A stretch of DNA of 64,000 bases from the NCBI GenBank assembly GCA_033239525.1, contig BSYO01000023.1, positions 10,730,385 through 10,794,384 on the forward strand. Direction: 5' to 3'. Below are positions 11,501 through 25,600 of this stretch, in pieces. Source of the DNA: Nepenthes gracilis (taxonomy: Eukaryota; Streptophyta; Magnoliopsida; Caryophyllales; Nepenthaceae). Within the stretch, counting starts at the first letter, position 1; each line of letters opens with the position of its first letter. Below the pieces are notes generated by a model. It had not been told where the DNA came from and made no database searches. It was given only the letters and a program-made list of their open reading frames with translations. A program made the translations under genes and the position numbers.

Positions 11501-14500
11501 AACTTATTTTTTTCCATGCAAAAATTGTAAGCATTGAATGTTCTTTTCCTCTTAAAATACAGAACCTCTTAAAATTTTTAGAATCTATAAAAGTTTAGGT
11601 ACTTCTTGTCTCATATATCTTAAAATATAAGAAGAAAAGAACGCCTTAGCCCCTCTTTAATTTTCAATGCCTCTTAGTCTTTTTGCAAGTGTCAAAGCTG
11701 TGAGCACCTTTTAAGTGTTTACCAAATGACCAAGCCTTAGTTCAATTTTATCCTTTTTATGCACACCACTTCCATGGGTATGAAATTAAAGAATAGATGA
11801 AGTTTGATTCCCAAATATCATAGCCAAAGTACTGAGATTCCCACTAAATGCACATGAGAATAGTTACAGGAGGATTTGGGTCCTGAGGTTTTAGGCCTCA
11901 GTAATGCGGTGTCCAACAACATTGACATTGTTTTGAGTATGGTTACCAGATTCACTAAACACTTAACATACCATGTATGATGTACCATGGTTAGGACTGT
12001 GATGAGCAATTAATTCCCTTTTTGAATATGTAGCTTTGTTGCTATCCATTTACCCAGTCACATGTATCATATTATGTCTCTGATAAGTGCATTTTGCTGT
12101 GAAAATGTTTATGGAAGTTCCCTTGGGTAGTGAGATTCTCTTTCGAATAAGGTGAGTGAGCATACATATCTTCTCCATGGTTGTGATGCCATGATTGCAA
12201 TGGATGTCACTCATGCTGGTTGATTGGAATTTTGTTTCTCAAGCACATCTTTGCATCCGATTCTGTGTTTAGTCTATTAGCCTCCTTTGGTTGTAAAGGA
12301 TTTGAAAAGTTATGATGTCTTTTAAGGTTTGAGATGTTTTTTCGTTTGCAATACTTACTAGGATAAACACCAATAGATACCTGTAGTTGAGGAGCCCTAA
12401 CAACAAGGCCCTATGTATTTTTATGGCTTTTTCATGATAAGATTCCAGGCCATCGGTCCTGCATTTTTGTGTATCTTGCTAATTTGCCATAACTTCTGTG
12501 TATATCATGGTCTATATTTCATGTCTTTTGGAATTTGTATATATCCCATGTTCATCTTTGATGTCTTCCTGACTTTAACATTGCCCGTTTCTTGTGTGTA
12601 GTTCGCTTGATGTTAGGTTGCATCTTATTGTCCACACTACGTTTTTTCCGAGTTCAGGTATATATACATATTGTTGTTACATGTCTTTCAGTAGATACTG
12701 GATCTCTGTTAGAATTATCATCTTGTTCATGCTGTCATATGACTTTAAGGTGGTTGCATTTTGAATTTGACCTTGAATTATGGAGTTAGTATACTGCCAC
12801 ATGGAAAGATCACATTTATGGGCTAGCTTGTAATATTTGAATGAGGATGTTGTCATGTGGCAAGGAGGTGGTTGAAACCTGTTGTTGATTTGTGTTTTGC
12901 ATGTAAAGATATGAGCTCATATCTGTGTGATAAAGCTTTGCCTAGAGATTTGTAAATCAACCTTTTTCATTTCTTTTACTTACTAAAGAAAATTTTTCAT
13001 TTTTCCTTTCACCTACTCTAACTATCTTATGTATTTGTTGAGTTTTTAACCATTGGCATATGAAAGGTGGGGATTAACCATCACCTATGGAGACTTAGCA
13101 TTATTTAATAATTGAGGATAATTTAACCTAATTTAATCTCATATACGATACCACTTGAATTTTTGGTTCTAGTAGTCTAAGAATAAGATTTCCGCATTCC
13201 TTTTCATATTGGAATTGATTGTGGATTGTTAGTCATTATCATTTTTGGACACTTTGTACATTAATAGAAAACTGAAGCTGTTTTTTTGAAAAATTTTTCA
13301 AGGAAACAAAAATTTAGAAAATATATTCAAATATGTCTGTTTCTATTTAAAGAACTCAGAAAACATTAAAGAGATGTTTTTCATAATTTTCATTTGCTAT
13401 AAAGCAAAAGTTTTTGTAATTTTTGAAATCCTACTTAGACACTAATATTTTAAAAATTTTTTGACTATGGAAATATTATTTGATAAGTCTACAATTATAA
13501 ATATATGTGTAAAATTTGAAATAATATTTTCAATAATCAATGAACTTTTGATTCAATTTAATCTTCTATTTGTATTTTGTAATCTTTTTTATTGAGCTAT
13601 CTATTAATTTTGTATAAGTTATTCAATTGATTGGAATTATATTTTCAAATTAGGAAATGCAATAATATTAATTAATGTGAAAAGCTAAAAGTATGATCCT
13701 TTTATTGATATTTAGATTTAATGACAATATTTACATTATCATCTTATATTTTTATCTATTAAAAATATTGTGTATTGTTAATTCATTGGAAAAATTAAAC
13801 AATGATATTATAATAATGTGAAGAAGCATTGTTATTAGAAAATAATGGGTCATTAATATCCACTTTTAACTAATTGATAATTAAACAGTAGATAATGTTT
13901 TAAATAAATTGAGTATCATTTGACATAGCTTGACTTATTAATTTGACATGTGTAAAATTAAGTTTGAGCTCCAATTCATTAGATTAATGAGTTTATCTCA
14001 AACGGGTTAAGTTCACGGTTTCAACATTGTACAATACAAATTATGTCTACAAAGTGTCATTTCAGATAATAAATGATAATTAAAATTACATTCGGTATGC
14101 AATACATTGGTATGTGGTACATATGGTTTTTTGCAACTTTCATTAAGTATTAACCGAGATAATACAAATTGAGTTCTATCTTTTAATTTATTATAAATCA
14201 ATATACTAAATAAATTTATCAAGCAATTTCTTGGTTAACAATTTTAACCATATTTCAAATGATTGATACTTTCCTAATAAATATTAACTTGTTTAAATGT
14301 TCATGTTTTAACTGGATTTTCCTGATTAACTGTGGAAATGTTACTCTAAAAAAGGAAAACAAAATTGGAAAATGATAATTCAAAACTGTTATTCCAACTA
14401 AACAGGGTAAAAGTCTGCTGAGGATTTCAAAGTGCAGTGTGAAGGGGTGTGTTTCTCATTTGCAATTTCTTGATGGCACACTATTTTTTGGGTTATTTAA

Positions 14501-17500
14501 ATGAGTCTGGGGTTGTCTCACATTGTTGTTGTTATTGTAGAGTTATATCAATTAAGGGTTCTGAAGGGTAGTGGGGAGATGTGTGTTTTTCTGCTTGCAA
14601 TTTTCTATTATACCTGTTCTTTGTCTGACTGGGGAAATTTTAGGGATGTGCTCTTGTTTGTACAAGTCTTATTGAATATTTTTGGTTTAAGGACTAGCAG
14701 TAGCATGCCTAAGCCCAATCTTGTTGCAGGCTGCAGTATTCAGGTTTTCCTATAAGTTTTCTTGGAGGCCTCTTGGAGGATATTCTTAAATCCTATGTCC
14801 TCTCCATTTCTCTGATCCCATTTCTTTCTAAGATTCCAAGAGGTCTGATGGCTGGAAGAAAGCTCACTTTTCCTCTGGGGAGTGTATTGCTTGGAGTTTG
14901 GTTGTGTTTCTAGCTTACTTTGCATGTCTTCTCTTTTAGGCTCCTTTTTGTGCTGTTGATAATTCAAGGCGCTGCTATTTATTCTTTCTGTTGTTGGCAT
15001 GAGAATTCTTTTTCTTGGAATTTTCATTTCTAGAAAAATCTTTCTCGGTGAGAACTAAAGGAGCTCATTTTATTGCTTACCACCAGTTACCACTCTTGAT
15101 TCTCCTTGGTATTCTTCTTCTAGATTGGAGCATTTAGTACATTGAAACATTTGCGACTGTTTCCATCTTCATTTGGGAAATTAAAGGTGGCTTGGTGGTG
15201 GTGTACCCACCTTGCCTTGGCCATTGGTGTAGGTAGGATCCCTATTACCTCTCCTTCCCCATATTATCTTACCTGTAAAAATGTTTCCATTTCCATTTGC
15301 TTCAAGCACAATTCACATTTCAATTGGACTTGCCTTTTGAGGAATGAGATTTTTCTTCATTCCCCTTGAAGGTCAATGCTTGTGTGTAGTCTTTGTCTAT
15401 TGTGTCAATGTCAATATTAATGAGTAATGACTGTTTGCAGTTGAAGAGAGCAATTAAATACTTGTCTCCTCTCTTTTGCCTATGTGGATGGAATGTTGTG
15501 GGGCTAATTGAAATTGTTCAGCAGCTTGGTTCTTGTGTGTTTTTCTTTTTGTGCAATGGAGAAATCTTGGGTCTCATCTTTTGATCAAGAAGTTTCCAAG
15601 TGAAATGTCTCAAATTTGGGTTGGAATGAGAGATAAGTGCTTTGAGGATTGATTAGCTAAACAAAGGCCAGAATTTCCAACAGAAAGCATGCCAAGTTTG
15701 CATATGAGGGAAAGAGTTATTTTTCTTTATATCTCAGCATCAGGGGCATTAGGGGATCACTTTTCTGTTTCAGATATTCAGTGGGGTTGGCTTGCATTTC
15801 TTTGCTGTCCAATGTGTGACCTTGGGCCTGGATGACTGTAGGTAAAAGGCTTAAATAATGGGAAAAATGTCTCTACATTGCAGTATAAGCTCTGTTTCAA
15901 TGTATGAGCTTTCTACATTTCATATTGTGCTCAATTCCATAAGGCCATTGGGCTCTTCCATCTGATTTCATGCCTCCATTAGCTGTTAGACTCAATTGAA
16001 TGTTATGCTGCAGTGGAGTTTTAAAATTGGTCTGAATCACAGCCAAAGTACTAAATTCACGTTTGACAAAAGTTGAGGTACTAAATTGGCAGAGCTCAGT
16101 TGTCATATTCTCTCTTTTGAGATTTTGTGGTGTTATATTCACAAGTTGGCTTGATGAGTTCTTTTGGCCAGTACCCTTCTTGTGATCTTATTCAGATTGT
16201 TTTGCACCAGCTGTTTTCTTTGCTTGTAATCAACTGATCTCTTCATCGTGTCTTTCTCATGAAATCTTTTCACTGCTTATCTGTTTTCTTTTTTAATTAT
16301 TTTTTATTGGGTATTCTTATGCTAAAATTTTATTTTTCAGATTAGAAGGAAGTTTGGCCACCAAGTAGAGGCTTTCTTTGTGATATTCTCGGTGGTCCAA
16401 TTTCATTTGCTGTTCTACTGCACACGGCCACTTCCAAATGTACTGGCATTGGGTTTAGGTGATCCTTTCATGGAATTATGTTTATGCTTGCATTTTCTGA
16501 TCTTTTTGGAATTCCTAGTTTTATGTGGCCTTCCATCCCTACTGTCATTTACTTTTGGCAATTATTTTTGCCAAATTTTTTCAATGCAAATTTTACTTAT
16601 TTTAATTTCTTAATTTTCTGCTCTCTAATCCCAGCAAAATTTCTCATTTGCCTTCATTATAGAGCAACAATATTTCTCTTAACCCTTCTCTCTGATAATT
16701 TTATAGTCCATGCATATTGGCAATCTCGGTACACTTGCATTTAATTTGGTGACTAAAGGAAATGGTGGTAATTCTTTTTTACATAATAACCAGTCCTGTA
16801 GGGCCTTGATGTACAAGATGTCATGATCATCCTATAGTAACCATTTATTTACATTATCACTGTAGACTGTAATCATTTTTTCTTGATCTTCTCTCCCTTC
16901 CAATTCTGTCATGTGTTCCCCTTGATTTCTATCCTGTCCCCTCCTAAAAAGAGAAAATTTGATTTGCAAGCAGGGAGTCACTTTGGGAATTTGAAGGATA
17001 GATAGAAATTTGATTTTTGGTGCAAGTAATAATTTAAGGATTTGGTTTTGGATTTAATATCATGTCTGAAGGGGAGATAGGATTGATATCTGACAGTAAC
17101 CCATGTGAACTCTTTTGTCCTTAATGTGTTGTGGGGTTGGACATATTCAATGGTCTTATATAGTTGTGGCATCATCACCACTCATGCAACAGCCAGGATG
17201 ATGTTATCACTCCTAGTTTACTGATTGTTGGAGTTCAGTTGGTCAGACACTTCCTTCGTTAACGTAAGCCTATAAATATGCTGTAGTAGTTCTGTATTGA
17301 TAAATAAAGGTAAGCCTATATGTAGGCTGTCATTCTTACCAAATTGAGGAGAGTTGAGCTAAAAGATTCAAACCTGGGGAAAGTGTTGAGACGTTGCCTT
17401 CTTCCTGTCTCTCTTCCTCTCTGTCTCTTTCCTCTTCTTGTTCTACTTCTTCCATGCTGGTTCTCTTCTCATGCTTTTTGGGGCCGCTTTTTCTATCCCC

Positions 17501-20500
17501 TGTTCACCTCTTTGCTTATTCTCCTCATTCTCTTTCTGTTGATTCCTTCTCAGCTACTGCTCATTCTCTTCCTTCTGTGGTCGTAGCCTCTTCTGCTACT
17601 GTTTTGCAACTCTTGTTCTTGTAGAGTTGCTTCTCTTTATGCTTCTATGGCTGCTTTAATTCTCATTGGGCTTATTAGTTTATGAATGTTGCTGGGGTTT
17701 CTTATTTTTGTTGTAGTTAGTTATGACTGTTTTGAAATAAAGCTTGAAGTTAGGTTTTCTCTTGGATGAGAGGATTGATGGACTCAGCAAATGATCCCAA
17801 TAATGATATTTTGATGCAGGGGGACATTCCAATAATTTGTAGCACTACCTATTGAGAATGATTACTTCTTTGTTTGGACATCTTATTATTATTGTTTCTA
17901 TTTTATTTTGAACTCTTTTTTCACTTGATATGGCGATCTTTGTGTTCAATGAACTTATGTAAGCAATGTTGTCATTTCGGGCTATATTATCCATGTAAGT
18001 GATGTCATCCTTAGTTTCTTTTTATGAAAAATTGGATGTTTCAATATCCTAGTGTGATATCTTCCAAATCCTAGAAATAGGTTCTTTATGTAACCATGTT
18101 GAAGGAATTGAAATGCTTGAATGGAACTTGAAAGGTAAATATTGGGATCTTTGCTTTCATTGTCTCTCTCCCATCCCTTGGTGGTTCTTATTCTAGGGTG
18201 TGCCACTGTCATTCGTCTTTGGAGCAATCTATCATATAAGAGCATTTATTGTGAATGAACCCCATTCGCTATGCTTGTTTCTGGAAAATGCTGTGCATTT
18301 GGCATTCATTAAACGTGCACAAGAAGTCCCTGTTTATAGTATTTTTAGCTGCTAATAGTAATCAAGTCTTATTGGAAGAGGAGATTCTGCCAAATTAACT
18401 CAATCCTTAGGATAGTAGTACGACCTACCACAAATTTCTAATAATTCATGATAAGTTCAGTCATCCATCAACTATAACATGTTAGGAGAGTATCAATAAT
18501 TATGTAATCCACTGAGCAGTTTCCATGACAAATCTGTACCAAAACTTCAATCATCCACAGTGACTACAATCATCCATCAAAAAATCATGACATGCTAGGA
18601 GAGCATAATGAACCATAAAATCCATCGTCGTGTTTCCATTACTAGTCTGTCTTTATGAATCACCCAGAATAACTAAATGCATAATGTTCTTGGGGGGTTT
18701 ATTTTGATAATTGATAATGACACTAAAGCCAACCTAGCTGTGCTAGAATGGCAGTAGTAGCAGTGGGGAATGTTCTTAACTTAGGACCATGGACAGAAAT
18801 ATTAATATTAGTATCAGTTACGGTCGTATTGGTATTAGCCGTATTAGGTGCAATTATTTTTTATAACCACATCAAAATTGAGATAAATATTAAAATCTAT
18901 TCACATTTAATCATGTTTTGCATATTTTAAGCATTTTAGATAATTTTTCTCATTGAATCAACATTTTAATATTAGATTATATACTATCAAATAGTAAAAT
19001 AATAAAAATAAAACCAAATAAAGAGAATAAATTGACATGCACTAACAAATGGCATGCACGCAAGTTATTATAACTAAAAAAGTAATAGTAAATGATATAC
19101 TTGTAGTCTTGTATTTTATTCATAGCATAGCCAAGTTAGAAAATAAGCAAACCCATCTTTGAATTGCGCAATTTGTACCCACTTTGTAGTGAATAATATA
19201 ATTTGTGGTATTATTTGACATTTAATCAAGTTAATATTAACAATGTAGCAAGCAATAATTAATAAGTGAAAATACGATAACATTAATAGAAGTTGAAATT
19301 ATGGAAATTACCCCAATATCACCATCTTCATGCTGGAGTATATCCTTTGTGTTCATTGCCTTGATCATTGGATGATTGATTTGGATAATACCCTTCTTGT
19401 ATTGGCATTGATCATCAAAAAAATTTCGATACATATTGCTAAACTCGTTAATTGTGCTTCTTGACTGTTCTTGGTTAGATTGTTGTTGCGGTGAGAAATG
19501 AGCTAGGGCCTGTGGTGCCCCATAAAAATCCTGTTGCTTTGGGTACTGGTACCCATAATGATAATAGAGAGGAGGATGCTCATTTGCAAGTTGAGAAATT
19601 CTAGGGCTGGGTATGAGGATAGTTTTGTGAACTTATGGTACCACTGATATTGGAGGGATTTTGAAATTCCAAAACCGCCAAAATTATCTATCACCCTTTG
19701 AGATGATAAGCTTCTAGCTGCTTTGCATCTTTTGTTTGTCTTTTATAAGCTTATGCTAACTCCTGTTGTGATTCAATGTTCATCTCATTATTTTGTCGGG
19801 CATCATAAGAATGATTTTTGAGATATAGGGAGAGAGGATGTTCAATTGATTTGATAATAGGTGATACAGGCTCATCATTATCACCATTATCACGACCTTG
19901 AATATCAACTCCATCACCATCACCTCTATCTCCATTCTCTTTGCATCATCAAACCGGTATGGTAACTTTGTTCATCTAGGGTAGTAGAGCTATCATAATG
20001 CTTTTCTCCAGGCTTGCAGCAGAAACATTTATCCCATAACCATCTTCTTCATCTTATTCAAAATCCACAATGAGCCACTTTGAATTATCTTCTTCATTGA
20101 GAAGTGGCCTCCCCGCTCCTTTAACCAGGAACCCAATGGATCATCTTTATCAAATATATAATCCAAGTTTGTAGTGATAAATTGATCTTTTAGTTTAGCT
20201 TGGGTTTTTTCTTGTGGCATTTCATATTTTTAACCTTAAATTGTAGTGAACATAGACAAATTTATTAAATCTCTAATACTTTAGTATAATCCTTGTCTTT
20301 ATGTGTTTAAGGCTAAAAGTACTCTAATCTTTCTTGCACTTCGAGGAAGAGGTGATTTGACTTAGGACCCGGATAATAATCCTTTGTACCCTAGGATCAA
20401 AAGATCCATAATGAATCTACCTATTATGTCTCCGATCTCGAAATCGAATTATATTACTTTTTTAATATGTACTTAGCTTAAATTTGATTTTAATCTTTAA

Positions 20501-22633
20501 TTGCTCAAAGTTCGATTATAATTTCCATCAACAAAAAACCCAAAACAAATATCGGGATGCGAAACTTGCAAATTAAATACTGACAAAATATCTAAAATAA
20601 AAATAATGATTCAAATCATTGGACCCAAATGCCACACTAAAAGTGGTTCTGAATACTGACAATCATAAAATTCTGAATTATACATAAGGAAAAACATTCA
20701 TACTAAAATCAAAGTAATCAAAACCATGACTTACCGAACTCTAAAAAGAAAACCAAAATCAAACCTAAACACCGTCATCATACATCACTTCTTGAATTAC
20801 AAAATTTAACAATTTAAGCAAAATTAACAACTTAAAACTATTGTTCTTTTAACATTAATATATAAATTGATCCAACATTCTAAATCTATCCCTGAACACT
20901 ATTCCTCAATCTGATTGCTTGCAAATAAACATTGAGCCTTCTTATATGAAAGTTTAGCAAAATAAAAGTAAGAATGAGTTAATTATTCAATAAGGCATAT
21001 ATATAACTTTTATATGTGGATATATATATCAAAGGAATATACTGGAATGTGACATAATCAAACCTGGAAAACCAAAAATATCATTTTATAGATTTATTGT
21101 GTATAATCTCAAAACTAATGTTCACCCATACCGAACTGTATAAATATCTGGAATGTGCTTAAATCATGCAAAACCATAGGGGACTAAGGATCAGTGATAA
21201 TTTTCCCAACAAATGGCAAATATCAAAACTTAGGTTACAATTGTTTCCACATAACAAAAGCCATATGCTATTATTTAAAACTCAAAGGTGAGCCGTCTAT
21301 GTATAATACTATAGATAGAAGTCAACACTACCTTTTTAACCCACGAATGATAGGTGTAACATTTAATTTATTGATAATATATTAATACATGTTTAAATAT
21401 ATTTTGTCAATTTCATATAATGATCCATACATAATCGAACTGAAAATTTTACTCAAATATGAATATATTCTTAGATTTTTTCATATTGGAGAAAATACGC
21501 TTATTATCAAACTTATGTAGATTTTTCTTTCTTATTTCTTCAAATACATGGCATGCTGTAAATCATAAATCATGCAGGAACTTTAATAAATAATTTAAAA
21601 ACATACAAAGTTATATTATATAATTTACAAACATGCAGAAATCATTCATTGTAGGAAATCCGCATGGTTAATGTAATTTCATCTATTTTTTTCAATTATA
21701 AAACATGTGTGAACAATTGTGTGTTAATTCAGAACATACAGAGATACATAACTCAAAATTGATGACATGTTAGGGGAGTAAACAGAGCTTAAAGACATGT
21801 AAGAAAATTATTGCAGAGAATTATTATTTAGATATGATATGCATGGATTTAAGATATATTTCATAAAAAAATTTTGAATTAGGAGTGGATTCACATGTAT
21901 GCAAAAGCAAAATTAGATTATGTACAAAAATAATATATGTATGACTATTTAGAATAATAAATAATCAAGAAAATTAGAAGTAAACAACAATAGAAAGAGA
22001 GGTTTGAATGCATTTGCCTTAAACTCAATTCTAATGAGGATCTTTTAAATTTCTCTTAGTTTTCTTCCTCTATCTTCTCTCTCTCCTCTCTTTTTCTCTC
22101 TTCTCTTTCTCTCTTGTCTCTCAAGATTCTACAAAAAATGTTTGAAAATTTGTTAAGAAACCTATTTAAAGAAAATTGGCGTATGTGCACCGGTCAAGCG
22201 CATATGAGGCGCTAAGGCATGGTTGCACTGCATATAAGCGTCTATCATGCGTGTATTAGGTGCCAACATTTGGTCCTCTGAATGCGCACATGCGTCAGTT
22301 GGGCTTGACCAATTTGCTTAAACATGTGCCCCACAAAGGTGTCCTTTAGGTGTGACCTTATTGTTCAAAATATGCATATGCGTGGGTTAGTTGTGGGTCG
22401 GGCCCATTGGCCGAACTTATTGCGGTTCGAAACCTAATTTGTCGCAAAATTTCAATTAATCTTGATAATTTATCATTTAAATTTAGTTGATTATCATTAA
22501 AAAATATTTTGAGATCAATACTTTATACTTCACCTCCCTAAATTCACAACATTGCAACACTGCCCACCTAAGCCAAAGCCAACCATTGTATCGGGGTTGA
22601 TCCTACTACCCATGATATCCTCATAAGTCCCTT

Positions 22634-22665
<32 letters not shown>

Positions 22666-25600
22666 TTTGGCTGCATTCCTCTTTTGTTCATTTAGACGTG
22701 TTTTCATCAGCTCTCTAACCTGTCCCAATACACGACTACATGGAGCAACATTCCCCTTGATGTGGCGTAAATGCTCTTTTAGCCTAGTGGCCCCCCACCA
22801 ACTATTTTATCATAAAATCTTAATGTTGATTTATTCCAATTTCTCGGTATAGGATCACAAAACTGCCACCTCATATTATCCCCTTAATCTCCTCTTGCTT
22901 TACCGCTACTATTCCCCACCCTGTCTCCGGGTTTCGATGTTGATATTTTGAAGTATCTGTAAAAATTTTAAAGACTTGAATTTAAAAAAAAAAAATTTAA
23001 GACAAAGGATAAAAAATACTAAAATTCATCAATAATTAATGTTACCCACAATATTGGAACTTTGTCAAATAAGGAGTCTTTAAAAAATTATTTTCATCGA
23101 AAAAATTTGAAAGAAAAAATTTCATCCAATATAAAACTTGCCAAATTAAACTTTTATGCCATAGATGCATGAATTTTGAGTATAAAATTGAGTAAAATTT
23201 TAAACAAATTTATAAAAAATATCAAGAGCCACAAGCATAAAAAAAAAGCTAAAATTCATTAATAAGTAACAATTTATATTACCCATAATAATATTATAAC
23301 TTTATCTAATAAGAAGCCTTCAAAAAATATTTTTAAAAAAATTATTTTTTTGAAAAAAACCCAAAAAAGTGATTATTCAATATAAAATTTGCCCAATTAA
23401 ACTTTTATACCTCTTAGATATTTCTAAAAAGCTTCTTTCTGTTGTAATCATTTCCTCTTCTTTGTATCACTTTTCCTTCTTAAAATTTTCTTCTCAAAAT
23501 TTCCCTACATTCAATATCAATACAATGACTTAGCAATTGGTATCATCTCTTTTTTACTTATATTTTGTATTGATTCGGTATACGAGCCATCATTATTTAA
23601 TTAAGACATTAGTTATCTATTAGGCATATTTAATCTGTATTTTACTTATTGTCATCGTTGGTTTGCCTAATTCTCCTCGTTGGTCTGCTTGTGTTTAGGT
23701 AGTCCCAATTAAGTAATGATTGTGCTAATTAATCTTTGCCTAGTATTTAGTTAATATTATAATTAATTCTATGGCTTCACAATTCTGAAAATTACTTAGG
23801 ATAGGTAATTCCAAAGAACAAAATTCAACCACAAATTCCAATCACAACTGATTATTCAACAAATAGAAAAGATTTATAAAATTGGTGCTTTTGATTTCAA
23901 AATTGTATTTTCTATCAAAGATCATGAATAAAATATTTCAACAAAAATGAATTTGAAGAAATTAGTCTTTTATCTTCATTATCAATAGACAAATTTAGGC
24001 AAAAAGAATATAACTATATTCATTATGGACTAATTCGAATTGCTATTAAATCTGTAATCAAATTAGGAATGGATACTTCGGTCTTATTAAGTTTAAGAGA
24101 TCTAATATTATTAAAATTTGAAGATTCAATACTTGTAATAGTTTTATCAAATTTATGTAATGGTCCAATATATTTTAATTGTACTCACAGTTTCTTAGTA
24201 GATTTGAAATACTCAACTGTTTTGAATACTTTAATGTTAAATATTCATATTCCAAGATTAGCTCAACAAAAGGATCGCTGAGGATTTTTAATTTTATATA
24301 GAATTTATTTCGAATTATTAACAACTAATTTAATTTGAAATGCTTAATTTAAACCCCAACCAGAGAAACTATTGTTTTAACTGTGGAAGCTGAACATGCA
24401 ATAACATTTACTCCTAAATTGCTCAAATGACATGAAATTACCTTACCAAATTCCTCTCAAATTGACTTACCTCAACTACCATGACTAATAACATGGAGGA
24501 GTTTTCAAAAATTATTGAAACTTCTAATAGAAAAATAGTTTTTGTTTTTAAACCAAGTGTTATGCCAAGATCTAGAAACTTTAACTTCTTCCAATGCCTG
24601 TATATAATAGCTTCTGAATATGTTGCTTCGAGACCTTTTGCTAGTAATCAATTTCAATATGTTTACTCTCATGCTAGGAAAGTAGAAAATAGAAATCCTA
24701 TTTCTGAGTTTGTAGATAATATTACTTGACAATCTCTTACCTATTCAGATATGCAATCCATTAATGTTATTTCAAGAAGTGATGACTTTATTCTAGATAT
24801 GTTTTATTTAAGAAAAGAATTTATTTCTAAAGAAAAGTTTTTATCATAAAAATGGTATTTTAAATTTTTTACTAAAGAACAATCCAACAATTATAGAAAT
24901 TAATGGGAATAAACTATGAATTAGTTAGAAACTGATATTCCAATTTGAATGGTTTCTTCTTTATGTTGATAGAAACAAATTAATGTCTCAATCTCAAATC
25001 AATGTAAATACTAGAATCACTAATCAATGGACAATAGTATTAGGACATAATATAACTTCTACTCATCCACCTTTAGCATCCCTTAAATTAAATATTGATA
25101 ATGCAATGTTTAGTGCAACACCCTTTAAGAAAGGATCGGACTATCCTCTCATGGACACAACAAATTTAGAGGACATTAAGAAAATATATGGGTAAAATAA
25201 TTATCAAGTTCAAATTTTATATACTATATCCAAGCAATTAGACTGTAAAGGAACCTATCTACATAATGATTAGGTAAATACTCAATTTTTTTCATTATAT
25301 TTCTCCACCACTCAGTGAACCTTATACATTACCTTCTAAAGAAATTATTCAGTTACCTCGAAAGGAAACTAATGACTTACTTGAAGCTATAGCAGAAAAA
25401 TTAGAACAATACTCTGTTACTTATTCTAATGCTTCAACCTCACACCTCAATATTATAATGAAAAAGTTCAAACTATAGATAACAATGATGATGATGCGCA
25501 ATTTCAAGAAAATTTGGAAATAGATAAAATTAGGACTCAATGAAGATATATTCCAACTCCTAGAGGATTCCATAATGATATTCGCAATTATTATTCTCCG